Shown here piece by piece: positions 40,428-48,789 of a stretch of DNA of 64,000 nt (position 1 is its first letter; the number at the start of each line of letters is the position of its first letter). The stretch is taken from the NCBI RefSeq assembly GCF_016907495.1, contig NZ_JAFBCC010000001.1:2914001-2978000 (forward strand), given 5' to 3'. The position numbers were made by a program, and so were the translations under genes. Source of the DNA: Arthrobacter tumbae (GTDB taxonomy: Bacteria > Actinomycetota > Actinomycetes > Actinomycetales > Micrococcaceae). The notes below the pieces were generated by a model. It ran no database searches. It was not told where the DNA came from and saw only the letters and a program-made list of their open reading frames with translations.

Positions 40428-40910
40428 ATGAAGGTTGAAGAAACGCCGCTCCCCGGAATCGGCGTGCGCAAGGACATTGTGACGGCGTCAGGCCGCCGGA
40501 TCGGCACCGTCACCCAGCGCGACGGCGAGACGGAGCTGATCGTGTCCCGCGCCGATGATCCCGATGCATGTCTGGCATCCATCCCGTTGACCGCCGAGGA
40601 GGCTTCCGCGCTGGGCAACCTGCTCGGATCGCATGAGATCGTGGCGCAGTTGACGGAAGACCACAGGGATCTGCCCGGCGTGAATACGCGGCAGTTCCTC
40701 ATCGACGTGGACTCCCCGTATGACGGGCGCAAGCTCGGCGACACGAAAATGCGCACACGCACCAGCGTCTCGCTGGTTGCGGTCCTGAGGCGGGGCCAGG
40801 TGCAGGCTTCGCCCACACCGGATTTCATGTTGGCTGCGGGCGACTTGCTGGTGGCCGTAGGAACCTCCGAAGGGCTCGACGCCGCGGCCGAGATTCTTAG
40901 CGGCGGCTGA
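40428..40910 (+). CDS. khtT: K+/H+ antiporter regulatory subunit (KhtT-like, RCK_C)
   Basis: 160 residues. The N-terminal part (VEETPLPGIGVRKDIVTASGRRIGTVTQRDGETELIV) and a C-terminal TrkA-C/RCK_C domain (about 80-158: LIDVDSPYDGRKLGDTKMRTRTSVSLVAVLRRGQ, PTPDFMLAAGDLLVAVGTSEGL) match the soluble regulator that gates a CPA2 antiporter in Bacillus (KhtT). RCK_C domains bind small ligands, cyclic di-AMP in known KhtT. Seven bases separate it from the antiporter gene. Likely senses cell state and opens K+ efflux. Confidence 0.88.
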   Translation: MKVEETPLPGIGVRKDIVTASGRRIGTVTQRDGETELIVSRADDPDACLASIPLTAEEASALGNLLGSHEIVAQLTEDHRDLPGVNTRQFLIDVDSPYDGRKLGDTKMRTRTSVSLVAVLRRGQVQASPTPDFMLAAGDLLVAVGTSEGLDAAAEILSGG

Positions 40911-40917
40911 GCCGCCC

Positions 40918-42096
40918 GTGGAGAATCACAGCGCGCTGGTCCTCATTGAGCTCGGAGCGGTTTTCCTTGGCCTCGGTATCCTCGGAAGGCTCGCCGGACG
41001 GATCGGTCTCTCGCCGATCCCGCTCTACCTGATCGGAGGGCTGTTCTTCGGGCAGGGCGGTTTCGTCGAGCTCGACGGGCTGGAAGAGTTCAGCCAGATC
41101 GCAAGCGAGATCGGCGTCATTCTCCTGCTGCTGCTGCTCGGCCTCGAATATACGGCCGGCGAACTGGTGACCGGCCTCAAACAGTCCTGGATGGCGGGAG
41201 TCCTGGATATCCTGCTGAACTTCCTGCCCGGCGCAATCATTGCGCTGGTGCTTGGATGGGGCGGTGTCGGAGCGCTGGTCCTCGGGGGAGTGACCTACAT
41301 TTCGTCGTCGGGCATCGTCGCCAAGGTACTCACGGATCTTGGGCGGCTCGGAAACCGGGAGACCCCGGTCATACTGTCGCTGCTGGTTTTCGAGGACCTC
41401 GCGATGGCCATTTACCTTCCCATCCTCACCACGGTGCTTGCGGGAGTCAGCTTCGCCGGCGGGCTTCAGGCAGTCGGCATCTCGCTGGTGGTGGTCACCA
41501 TAGTGCTCGTGATAGCTCTCCGCTTCGGCAGAACCGTCTCGGCCATCGTTGACTCGAAGGACCGCGAGGTGTTCCTGCTGACACTGATCGGCGGAGCGCT
41601 GCTAGTCGCGGGCCTGGCGGCGGCGATGCAGGTGTCAGCCGCCGTCGGGGCCTTCCTGCTCGGCATTGCGATCTCCGGAGCGACTGCCACGAACGCCACC
41701 CGCCTCCTGGAACCGCTGCGCGATCTGTTTGCAGCCATCTTCTTTGTGGTGTTCGGGCTGAATACCGATCCCTCGACCATCCCGCCGGTGCTGGGCTACG
41801 CGTTGCTCCTCGCAGCCATCACGGCGGTGACAAAAGTGGCCACCGGCTGGTGGGCGGCCAAACGGCAGGGTGTCGGCCGGCTGGGCCGTGCCCGTGCGGG
41901 CGCGGCACTGATCGCACGCGGCGAGTTTTCCATTGTGATCGCCGGTCTTGCCGTGGCGTCCGGAGCCATCACGGACGAGCTGGCTGCACTGGCCACGGCC
42001 TATGTGCTGCTGATGGCCATCCTCGGGCCCATTGCCGCCCGGCTGGCGGAACCAGCCATGCGGCTGGTCCTGCGCATGGCGCCGCAGTCCGCATAA
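40918..42096 (+). CDS. khtU: CPA2-family cation:proton antiporter (KhtU-like)
   Basis: 392 residues with GTG start. About 11-12 hydrophobic segments throughout (ALVLIELGAVFLGLGILGRLAGRIGLSPIPLYLIGGLFFG at the start), with the exchanger signature GVILLLLLLGLEYTAGEL and the discontinuous-helix region GGVTYISSSGIVAKVLTDLG, then LLVFEDLAMAIYLPI. It lacks a cytosolic RCK domain, consistent with the separate KhtT subunit upstream. Exchanges K+ (or Na+) for H+ at the membrane. Confidence 0.92.
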   Translation: MENHSALVLIELGAVFLGLGILGRLAGRIGLSPIPLYLIGGLFFGQGGFVELDGLEEFSQIASEIGVILLLLLLGLEYTAGELVTGLKQSWMAGVLDILLNFLPGAIIALVLGWGGVGALVLGGVTYISSSGIVAKVLTDLGRLGNRETPVILSLLVFEDLAMAIYLPILTTVLAGVSFAGGLQAVGISLVVVTIVLVIALRFGRTVSAIVDSKDREVFLLTLIGGALLVAGLAAAMQVSAAVGAFLLGIAISGATATNATRLLEPLRDLFAAIFFVVFGLNTDPSTIPPVLGYALLLAAITAVTKVATGWWAAKRQGVGRLGRARAGAALIARGEFSIVIAGLAVASGAITDELAALATAYVLLMAILGPIAARLAEPAMRLVLRMAPQSA

Positions 42097-42325
42097 AACC
42101 CCGGTAAATCGCCGCAGCCCGTGTGAGACCCCGTGGTGAGACCCGAAAAACACACGGTGTCATTGCGGTGTCCGAATGATTGCGTTTTACGTCCCAAAAC
42201 AGCAGGCGAGCAACCGGCAATTCTCCCGCCCGTAACGGTTGCGCGCCGATGGGTTGCAGGCCGGATCTTCTGCGGAAGCGCGGCCCTACGATGATCGCAC
42301 CTACTCCTTTGAAAGGTGGTGCATC

Positions 42326-42868
42326 ATGCACACACTCCGTGCGCTATTGGCCAGCCTGCTCCTTATTGTCGGGTTCGGACTGGTAGCGCCATCCCCAGCC
42401 TCTGCGGCTCCCTACTGCGGAATCACCTGGGGCTCACTGGCGAAGACCAGCACGGCCTATACGGGTTCGCCAATGGTCAACGCAAGGGCCGGGCGCCATG
42501 CCTGCTTCGACCGGCTCGTCATCGATGTTCGCGGCAAGGGTGCCGGCTACCTGATCAGGTACACCAGCGCCGTCGTCGGAACCTCCGGCCTGACCACTCC
42601 GCTGCGCGGTGGGGCGGATATCCAGGTAACCGTCAACGCACCAGCACATGACTCGCGCTACAACGCAACCTACCGCCCCGCCGTCCGGTCGGAAGCGGTC
42701 AATGTTGCCGGGTTCACGACCTTCCGGCAGGTCGCCTACGTGGACAGCTTCGAGAGCCGCACGACCTTTGGCCTCGGCGTTCGCGCCCGCCTTCCATTCC
42801 GGGTCTTCACACTCGACGGGCCGGGAGCCTCATCCCGGCTGGTCATCGATGTGGCCCATCGCTGGTAG
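42326..42868 (+). CDS. Secreted AMIN-like domain protein
   Basis: 180 residues from ATG 42326, with a GAAAGGTGG site. A clear signal peptide (MHTLRALLASLLLIVGFGLVAPSPASA-AP) is followed by a small beta-rich domain of the actinobacterial AMIN-like type: HACFDRLVIDVRGKGAGYLIRYTSAV, TTFGLGVRARLPFRVF, SSRLVIDVAHRW. Two Cys (one right after the leader, one in HACFDR) may pair. AMIN domains bind peptidoglycan or envelope polymers, so a cell-wall-associated role is inferred. In the 229-base upstream gap I see a TACGAT-type -10 at about 42288 but no good -35. Confidence 0.78.
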   Translation: MHTLRALLASLLLIVGFGLVAPSPASAAPYCGITWGSLAKTSTAYTGSPMVNARAGRHACFDRLVIDVRGKGAGYLIRYTSAVVGTSGLTTPLRGGADIQVTVNAPAHDSRYNATYRPAVRSEAVNVAGFTTFRQVAYVDSFESRTTFGLGVRARLPFRVFTLDGPGASSRLVIDVAHRW

Positions 42869-42908
42869 GGGAATCCGCCCCCAACCCCAACCGGTGTAAG
42901 GAGTCACA

Positions 42909-42941
42909 TAATGGCGCTTTGAGTTACTCAAAGCGCCATTA
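42909..42941. terminator. Perfect 33-bp palindrome between convergent genes
   Basis: TAATGGCGCTTTGAGT (42909-42924), one T, then its exact complement to 42941. Located between the 3' ends of the AMIN-like gene and hutH, so a bidirectional terminator is the simplest reading. The absence of T-tracts and the 1-base centre leave a protein-binding or recombination site possible. Confidence 0.6.
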
Positions 42942-42972
42942 CCTACGCCCCCGGCCGATGGTGGGCTGAAAG

Positions 42973-44559
42973 TTAGGCGAGCGGCTCGCCCAGTACGCGG
43001 TCGACGGCGGCAAGTACGGACCCAGCCTCAACCAGCTTCCGCACCGCCTCGATTTCAGGCGCGAGATACCGGTCCGTCCCCGGACCCTCCACCACCTCCC
43101 GGAGAGCAGCGCGCGCCGCGTGAATGGCGGGAGAACTGCACGAGGTGCCGACGCCGCCGTCGCGCATGTCCAGCGCGCGGGCCGCGGTCAGCAGCTCGAT
43201 CGCCACCACCCGCGTCAGTCCGTCCAGCGCACGCCGCAGCTTCAGTCCGGCAGACCACCCCATCGACACGTGGTCTTCCTGCATTGCGGAGGACGGGATG
43301 GAGTCGACGGAGGCCGGGACCGCCAGGCGCTTGAGTTCGGACACGATACCGGCCTGGGTGTACTGGGCGATCATGTGGCCGGAGTCAACACCCGGATCGT
43401 GAGCCAGAAAGGGGTTCAGGCCGTGGTTGCGGCTCTTGTCGAGAAACCGGTCGGTGCGGCGTTCGCTCATGGACGCAAGGTCTGCGACGGCGATCGCGAG
43501 GAAGTCCAGCGCGTAACCGATCGGTGCGCCGTGGAAGTTGCCGTTCGACTCAACCCGCCCGTCAACCGTCACCACCGGATTGTCGATTGCTGACCCAAGC
43601 TCGATCGCCGCGACAGACTCGACATGCGCCAGCGTTGCCCGAGCGGCACCATGAACCTGCGGTGCGCACCGCAGCGAGTACGCGTCCTGCACCCGCGTGA
43701 ACCGGTGCGCCTTGCGCTCGTCCGAGGCGTGTTCGCCGATGAGGCGTGACCCGGAAAGCACGCGACGGATGTTCGCCGCGGAAGTAACCTGTCCCGGGTG
43801 CGGCCGAAGCTGGTGCAGGTCCTCGGCGAAGACGCTGTCGGTTCCCAGCAGGCCCTCCACGCTCATCGCCGCGGCGAGGTCAACGGTACGCAGCAGCCGG
43901 TGCAGATCCGCGGAGGCGAGAACGAGCATACCCAGCATGCCGTCGGTGCCGTTGATGAGGGCGAGGCCCTCCTTCTCGCGCAGTTCGACGGGGGCGATGC
44001 CGGCGGCACTGAGCGCCTCAGCGGCGGGCAGCAGCGCGCCGTCGTCGTTCCTTACTTCGCCCTCGCCCATGAGGGCCAGCGCCACGTGGGACAGGGGAGC
44101 GAGATCGCCGGAGCAGCCCAGCGAACCATATTCGCCGATCACGGGAGTGATGCCCGCGTTCAGCAGGTCCGCGTAGGTCTGCGCGACGACCGGCCGCACG
44201 CCCGTCCGGCCGGTGGCCATGGTGGATAACCGGCCCAGCATCAGCCCGCGCACTATCTCACGGTCCACCTCCGCGCCCGACGACGCCGCGTGGCTGCGGA
44301 TGAGGCTGCGCTGCAGATGCGTGCGCTCCTGGACGGGAATGTGCTTGGTCGCCAGCGCGCCGAAGCCTGTGGACACGCCGTAGTGCGGTGTCGGATCGTC
44401 GATGAGGGCATCGATCACCGAGCGGCTGGCCTGCATGGCGGACAGTGAGTCCCTGCCGAGCTCCACCCGCGCACCGTGCCGCGCTACGGCAACAACCTCT
44501 GCCGGCGCCAGTGCGCCTAAACCGATGCTGACGATTGTGCCGATCTTTTCGTCTGGCAT
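42973..44559 (-). CDS. hutH: Histidine ammonia-lyase
   Basis: 528 residues. First step of histidine catabolism, histidine to urocanate plus ammonia. The start is the ATG at 44559 (MPDEKIGTIVSIG); the frame stays open upstream only through the iclR region. Conserved elements: YGVSTGFGALA, SLIRSHAA, YGSLGCSGDLAPLSH. The MIO cofactor tripeptide reads Cys149-Ser150-Gly151 instead of the more common Ala-Ser-Gly; the essential Ser and Gly are kept. QEDHVSMGW near 425 is also typical. Encoded apart from and divergent to iclR-hutU, with an operator-like palindrome between. Confidence 0.96.
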   Translation of the reverse strand: MPDEKIGTIVSIGLGALAPAEVVAVARHGARVELGRDSLSAMQASRSVIDALIDDPTPHYGVSTGFGALATKHIPVQERTHLQRSLIRSHAASSGAEVDREIVRGLMLGRLSTMATGRTGVRPVVAQTYADLLNAGITPVIGEYGSLGCSGDLAPLSHVALALMGEGEVRNDDGALLPAAEALSAAGIAPVELREKEGLALINGTDGMLGMLVLASADLHRLLRTVDLAAAMSVEGLLGTDSVFAEDLHQLRPHPGQVTSAANIRRVLSGSRLIGEHASDERKAHRFTRVQDAYSLRCAPQVHGAARATLAHVESVAAIELGSAIDNPVVTVDGRVESNGNFHGAPIGYALDFLAIAVADLASMSERRTDRFLDKSRNHGLNPFLAHDPGVDSGHMIAQYTQAGIVSELKRLAVPASVDSIPSSAMQEDHVSMGWSAGLKLRRALDGLTRVVAIELLTAARALDMRDGGVGTSCSSPAIHAARAALREVVEGPGTDRYLAPEIEAVRKLVEAGSVLAAVDRVLGEPLA

Positions 44560-44605
44560 GACCTGTCCTTTTCTCGTCCCGCAATCGCCTGCTCTTGCCA
44601 ACAGA

Positions 44606-44621
44606 TGAAATGAGCGTTTCA
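44606..44621. promoter_or_regulatory. Candidate IclR-family operator between hutH and iclR
   Basis: TGAAATGAGCGTTTCA is an inverted repeat TGAAA-N6-TTTCA, and a third half-site TGAAAT follows at 44627-44632. It sits between the divergent hutH and iclR starts, where an IclR-type regulator would control both. Motif seen in sequence; binding is inference. Confidence 0.5.
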
Positions 44622-44663
44622 ATAAGTGAAATACATATTCCCACCGAACGCAAGGAAGAACTC

Positions 44664-45365
44664 GTGGCGGATACCTCCACCCGCACCGTTGAACGGGCAC
44701 TGCTGCTGCTCGGCACGGTATGCGACCGCGGATCGGTAACCCTCGCCGATGCCGCCCGCGATGCCGGGCTCTCCGCGTCGACCGCGCTGCGGCTGCTGCG
44801 CACCCTTGAGGGCACCGGCTTTGTCCGCCGGGACGACGACGGCTACCGGCCCGGCATGCGCGTGGTCCAGCTCGGCGCGCAGGCGCTCTCGCACGAATCG
44901 CTCGTGTCGCTGGCGGAGGGAGCACTGGAACGGCTGGTCGACTCAACAGGGGAGTCCGCCTACCTCAATGTGCCCTCCCACGACGGCCATGGCATCTACC
45001 TGTCCGTCCGGGAGGGAACCCACTCCGTCCGCCACACCAGCTGGGTGGGCCGGAGCATTCCGCTGGATGGATCCGCCGCCGGCGCTGTCCTGAGCGGTGA
45101 CACTCCCGGGGACGGCTTCGTGGTGGTCAGCAACGGAATCGAGCCCGATGTCACCGCAATCGCCGCACCTGTACTATCCGGCGGGCAGGTGGTGGCAGCG
45201 CTGAGCGTCGTTGTGCCCACCTACCGGATTACCGACGACGGCGCGCGCCGGATCGGACGCCAGGTCGCCGGCGAAGCTGCGGGCATCCTCACCGCCCGAA
45301 CGGACACTGCCACGGACGGCACCGAATCCTCCCTTCCGAACGAGCCTTCAGGAGCACAGTCATGA
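44664..45365 (+). CDS. IclR-family transcriptional regulator of histidine utilisation
   Basis: 233 residues from GTG 44664, which has AAGGAAGAA 5 bases upstream; in-frame ATG 44610 would place the start inside the operator. N-terminal winged helix ([51 protein letters not shown]) and a C-terminal ligand-binding domain ([45 protein letters not shown]). Its TGA overlaps the hutU ATG, so it belongs to the hut operon. The inducer is probably urocanate or histidine by analogy with other hut regulators; not visible in sequence. Confidence 0.9.
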   Translation: MADTSTRTVERALLLLGTVCDRGSVTLADAARDAGLSASTALRLLRTLEGTGFVRRDDDGYRPGMRVVQLGAQALSHESLVSLAEGALERLVDSTGESAYLNVPSHDGHGIYLSVREGTHSVRHTSWVGRSIPLDGSAAGAVLSGDTPGDGFVVVSNGIEPDVTAIAAPVLSGGQVVAALSVVVPTYRITDDGARRIGRQVAGEAAGILTARTDTATDGTESSLPNEPSGAQS

Positions 45366-47041
45366 TCTTCACCCAGCACGACCCGTCACGCACCATCCGC
45401 GCACCGCGCGGCACCAAACTCACGGCGAAAAGCTGGCAGACGGAAGCACCCCTGCGGATGCTGATGAACAACCTCGACCCGGAGGTGGCAGAGCGGCCCG
45501 AAGACCTCGTCGTCTACGGCGGCACCGGCCGGGCGGCACGCAGCTGGGAAGCGTATGACGCCATTGTGGCCACCCTGAAGGATCTTGAGGACGACGAAAC
45601 CCTCCTGGTGCAGTCGGGCAAACCGGTGGGCGTTTTCCGCACCAACCCGTGGGCGCCGCGGGTCCTCCTCGCCAACTCCAACCTCGTGGGGGACTGGGCC
45701 AGCTGGCCCGAGTTCCGGCGGCTGGAGGCCGAGGGGCTCATGATGTACGGGCAAATGACCGCCGGATCCTGGATCTACATCGGCACGCAGGGGATCCTGC
45801 AGGGAACCTATGAAACCTTCGCAGCGGTGGCCGAAGCGCGGTTCGGCGGGACCCTCGCGGGAACGCTCACGCTCACCGCGGGCTGCGGCGGCATGGGCGG
45901 CGCACAACCGCTGGCCGTCACGCTGAACGGCGGCGCGGTGCTGATCATCGACGTCAGCGAAACCCGCCTGCGCCGGCGGGCTGCCAAACGCTACCTCGAC
46001 GTTGTCGCCGCCGATCTCGAGGATGGACTGCGGCAGGTGCTTGACGCCAAGCGCGAGAAGCGGGCGCTGTCTGTCGGCGTCGTCGGAAATGCTGCCGAGA
46101 TGCTGCCGGCGCTGCTGGAGCGCCAGCGGAACGGTGAATTCGCCATCGACATCGTGACCGACCAGACCTCCGCGCACGACCCGCTGAGCTACCTGCCCGA
46201 GGGCCTCGGCGTCGACGAATGGGAGCGCGAGGCCTCCGGTGATCCGGACGGCTTCACAAAGAAGGCGCAGACCTCCATGGCCCGGCATGTGGAGGCGATG
46301 GTCGGGTTCCAGGACGCCGGCGCCACGGTCTTCGACTACGGCAACTCCATCCGCGATGAGGCACGCAAGGGCGGCTTTGAGCGGGCCTTCGAGTTCCCCG
46401 GCTTTGTTCCGGCCTACATCCGACCGCTTTTCTGCGAGGGGATGGGCCCCTTCCGCTGGGTGGCGCTCTCCGGAGACCCGGCCGACATCGCGGTCACCGA
46501 TGCCGCGCTCAAGGAACTGTTTCCGGACAATAGGCACCTGCACCGCTGGCTGGACGCCGCCGGGGAGCTCGTCGAGTTCGAAGGCCTGCCGGCACGCATC
46601 TGCTGGCTCGGCTACGGCGACCGCGCGAAGGCGGGCCTGCTCTTCAACCGGCTCGTCGCCGAGGGCAAAGTCTCCGCGCCGCTGGTGATCGGCCGGGACC
46701 ACCTCGACTCGGGGTCGGTTGCCTCGCCCTACCGGGAGACCGAATCCATGGCTGACGGCTCAGACGCGATAGCGGACTGGCCACTGCTGAACGCGATGCT
46801 CAACACCGCGTCGGGTGCAACGTGGGTGTCGATCCACCACGGCGGGGGTGTCGGCATCGGCCGTTCCATCCACGCCGGGCAGGTGTCGGTAGCGGATGGA
46901 ACGGCGTTGGCAGCGGAGAAGCTGGAACGGCTCCTGACCAATGACCCGGGAACCGGCGTCATCCGCCATGTGGACGCGGGCTACGAGCGAGCCCGGGAGG
47001 TGGCCCGTGAGCGTGGAGTCCGTGTACCCATGGAGGGCTAA
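45362..47041 (+). CDS. hutU: Urocanate hydratase
   Basis: 559 residues, the standard urocanase length. Converts urocanate to 4-imidazolone-5-propanoate using tightly bound NAD+ as electrophile. Conserved [57 protein letters not shown], and [19 protein letters not shown] near the end. Overlaps iclR by 4 bases, preceded by CAGGAGC. Second step of the hut pathway. Confidence 0.97.
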   Translation: MIFTQHDPSRTIRAPRGTKLTAKSWQTEAPLRMLMNNLDPEVAERPEDLVVYGGTGRAARSWEAYDAIVATLKDLEDDETLLVQSGKPVGVFRTNPWAPRVLLANSNLVGDWASWPEFRRLEAEGLMMYGQMTAGSWIYIGTQGILQGTYETFAAVAEARFGGTLAGTLTLTAGCGGMGGAQPLAVTLNGGAVLIIDVSETRLRRRAAKRYLDVVAADLEDGLRQVLDAKREKRALSVGVVGNAAEMLPALLERQRNGEFAIDIVTDQTSAHDPLSYLPEGLGVDEWEREASGDPDGFTKKAQTSMARHVEAMVGFQDAGATVFDYGNSIRDEARKGGFERAFEFPGFVPAYIRPLFCEGMGPFRWVALSGDPADIAVTDAALKELFPDNRHLHRWLDAAGELVEFEGLPARICWLGYGDRAKAGLLFNRLVAEGKVSAPLVIGRDHLDSGSVASPYRETESMADGSDAIADWPLLNAMLNTASGATWVSIHHGGGVGIGRSIHAGQVSVADGTALAAEKLERLLTNDPGTGVIRHVDAGYERAREVARERGVRVPMEG

Positions 47042-47063
47042 CCAGGGTTCCGGGCCCGGAAGG

Positions 47064-47441
47064 TCAGGGGTTCTGCCAGAGGCCCATCACATTGCCCTCG
47101 GGATCGCGGAAGTAGGCGGCGAAGCCCATGTCGCCGACCGTCATTTTCTCGCCGACGGCGGACCCACCGAGGGATTCAACCTTCGCCAGCGCCTCCTCGA
47201 TGTTCTCGACGTCAAGAGTGATGATCGGACCGGAGAGCGGGCCGTCGTCACGCTTGAACATGCCGCCGTTGATATAGCCCGGTTCCGTGGGACCCTGTTC
47301 TCCGGCAGGTCCGGTGCCCGCAGCGGTGTAGTCGAACTCGGGCATCTGCGACACCTCCCAACCGAACGCTTCGCGGTAGAACTCCCGGGCGCGATCGCCG
47401 TCGTCAAAAGGGATTTCGAAATGTACAACACGTCCGCCCAC
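47064..47441 (-). CDS. VOC-family (glyoxalase-like) protein
   Basis: 125 residues from GTG at 47441, chosen because AGAGGAG lies just upstream and the conserved fold starts at GGRVVHFEIPFDDGDRAREFYREAFGW; an upstream ATG at 47540 would add an unrelated Cys-rich leader. The single VOC module ends with AAYFRDPEGNVMGLWQ. The metal-site His and Glu appear partly kept (HFE near the start, the late Glu in DPEGN). Function unknown. It lies on the opposite strand inside the hut cluster, a likely insertion between hutU and the M20 gene. Confidence 0.85.
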   Translation of the reverse strand: MGGRVVHFEIPFDDGDRAREFYREAFGWEVSQMPEFDYTAAGTGPAGEQGPTEPGYINGGMFKRDDGPLSGPIITLDVENIEEALAKVESLGGSAVGEKMTVGDMGFAAYFRDPEGNVMGLWQNP

Positions 47442-47562
47442 GATGAACTCCTCTGGTTTGATCGGATTGCAGGATGCTGGTGAGTCTAGGCCCGATCCAT
47501 GAGCCTGCACAGGGGCGCACGTGGTGCATGTGGAAAACATTCGAAGACGGGAAGGGAAACCG

Positions 47563-48789
47563 ATGGACAGCGTAAGCAGCCTGCTGGAATCAATCGAGGA
47601 TGTCGGGCGGGATTCCGTCCGCGGCGGCTACTCCCGCCATGTTTTCTCCCCGGCTGAACTGGATCTGCGGTCCTGGTTTCAGCAGGAGGCCCACCGACGC
47701 GGCCTGGATGTCGAAACCGACCGAAACGGCATCCTCTGGGCCTGGTGGGACGTCGCCGGCGCTGACACGAACGACGGCGGCACCCGGGACGGCGCGCTCG
47801 TCACCGGCAGCCACCTCGACTCGGTGCCCGGGGGAGGTGCATTCGACGGTCCGCTCGGCGTCGCCTCGGCCCTTGCCGCGGTGGACCTCCTGAAGAAGCG
47901 GGGCGTCCAACCGCAGCGTGCGCTCGCCGTCGCAGTCTTTCCCGAGGAGGAAGGCTCCCGTTTCGGTGTGGCCTGCCTCGGCTCACGGCTGCTGACCGGT
48001 GCCATCGACGCTGATACTGCGCGGAACCTCAAGGATCCCGACGGCGTCACTTTCGCCGAGGCCGCACGCGCCAACGGGCTGGACCCCGCGCAGCTCGGCA
48101 GGGACGACGGCGCACTGCGCCGGATCGGCGACTTCGTGGAACTCCACGTCGAACAGGGCCGCGGACTCATCGACCTCGATTCCCCCATTGCCGTCGGCAC
48201 CTCGATCATCGGCCACGGCCGCTGGAAACTGACTATCAGCGGGCAGGGCAACCACGCCGGAACCACTCTCATGGAGGACCGCGCGGACCCCATGGTTGCG
48301 GCCGCGCAGGTAGTTCTCGCCATCCGGAAGACGGCCGCGGCCACCCCGGAGGCCCGCGCGACGGTGGGCAGGCTCCAGCCGATCCCGGGCGGTACCAATG
48401 TGATCGCCTCCCGCGTTGACCTCTGGATCGACATCCGGCACCCGGACGACGCCACCACGGCCGCGCTGGTGGAATCGATTCACGGTCAGGCGCAAAAGGC
48501 GGCCGCATTCGAAGGGTGCACCGCCGCACTGACCCGGGAGTCCGTCAGCGGCACCGTGACCTTCGACGGCGAACTCCAGCGCCAGCTGCAGCTCGCCGTA
48601 CCCGGTGCTCCCGGCCTGCCGACCGGTGCCGGGCACGACGCCGGCATCCTGGCAGCACACGTTCCCTCAGCCATGCTGTACGTGCGCAATCCGACCGGCA
48701 TCAGCCATTCTCCGGAGGAACACGTCGAAGACGACGACGCCGACCATGGCGCAGTTGCGCTCGCCGACGCGCTGGAGCGGCTGCTGTGA
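47563..48789 (+). CDS. M20-family amidohydrolase (allantoate/N-carbamoyl-amino-acid hydrolase type), candidate N-formylglutamate deformylase
   Basis: 408 residues from ATG 47563 with a GGGAAGGGA site. Di-metal M20 motifs: TGSHLDSVPGGGAFDGPLGV (H84 region), PEEEGSRFG near 127-133, HVEQGRGL near 197, the dimerisation-lid stretch GQGNHAGTTLMEDRADPM, and GAGHDAGILAAHVPSAMLYVRNPTGISHSPEE near the C-terminus. Such enzymes hydrolyse N-carbamoyl or ureido amides of amino acids. Here it overlaps hutF by 4 bases in a pathway that needs N-formylglutamate hydrolysis, and no HutG is present. I infer it removes the formyl group to give glutamate; allantoate or carbamoyl-amino-acid hydrolysis remains possible. 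Confidence 0.88.
   Translation: MDSVSSLLESIEDVGRDSVRGGYSRHVFSPAELDLRSWFQQEAHRRGLDVETDRNGILWAWWDVAGADTNDGGTRDGALVTGSHLDSVPGGGAFDGPLGVASALAAVDLLKKRGVQPQRALAVAVFPEEEGSRFGVACLGSRLLTGAIDADTARNLKDPDGVTFAEAARANGLDPAQLGRDDGALRRIGDFVELHVEQGRGLIDLDSPIAVGTSIIGHGRWKLTISGQGNHAGTTLMEDRADPMVAAAQVVLAIRKTAAATPEARATVGRLQPIPGGTNVIASRVDLWIDIRHPDDATTAALVESIHGQAQKAAAFEGCTAALTRESVSGTVTFDGELQRQLQLAVPGAPGLPTGAGHDAGILAAHVPSAMLYVRNPTGISHSPEEHVEDDDADHGAVALADALERLL

Noticed and set aside
44560..44946. Longer hutH N-terminus (frame open to 44946)
   Set aside because: The extra Arg/Pro-rich residues overlap iclR on the opposite strand, and the conserved protein starts at MPDEKIGTIVSIG.
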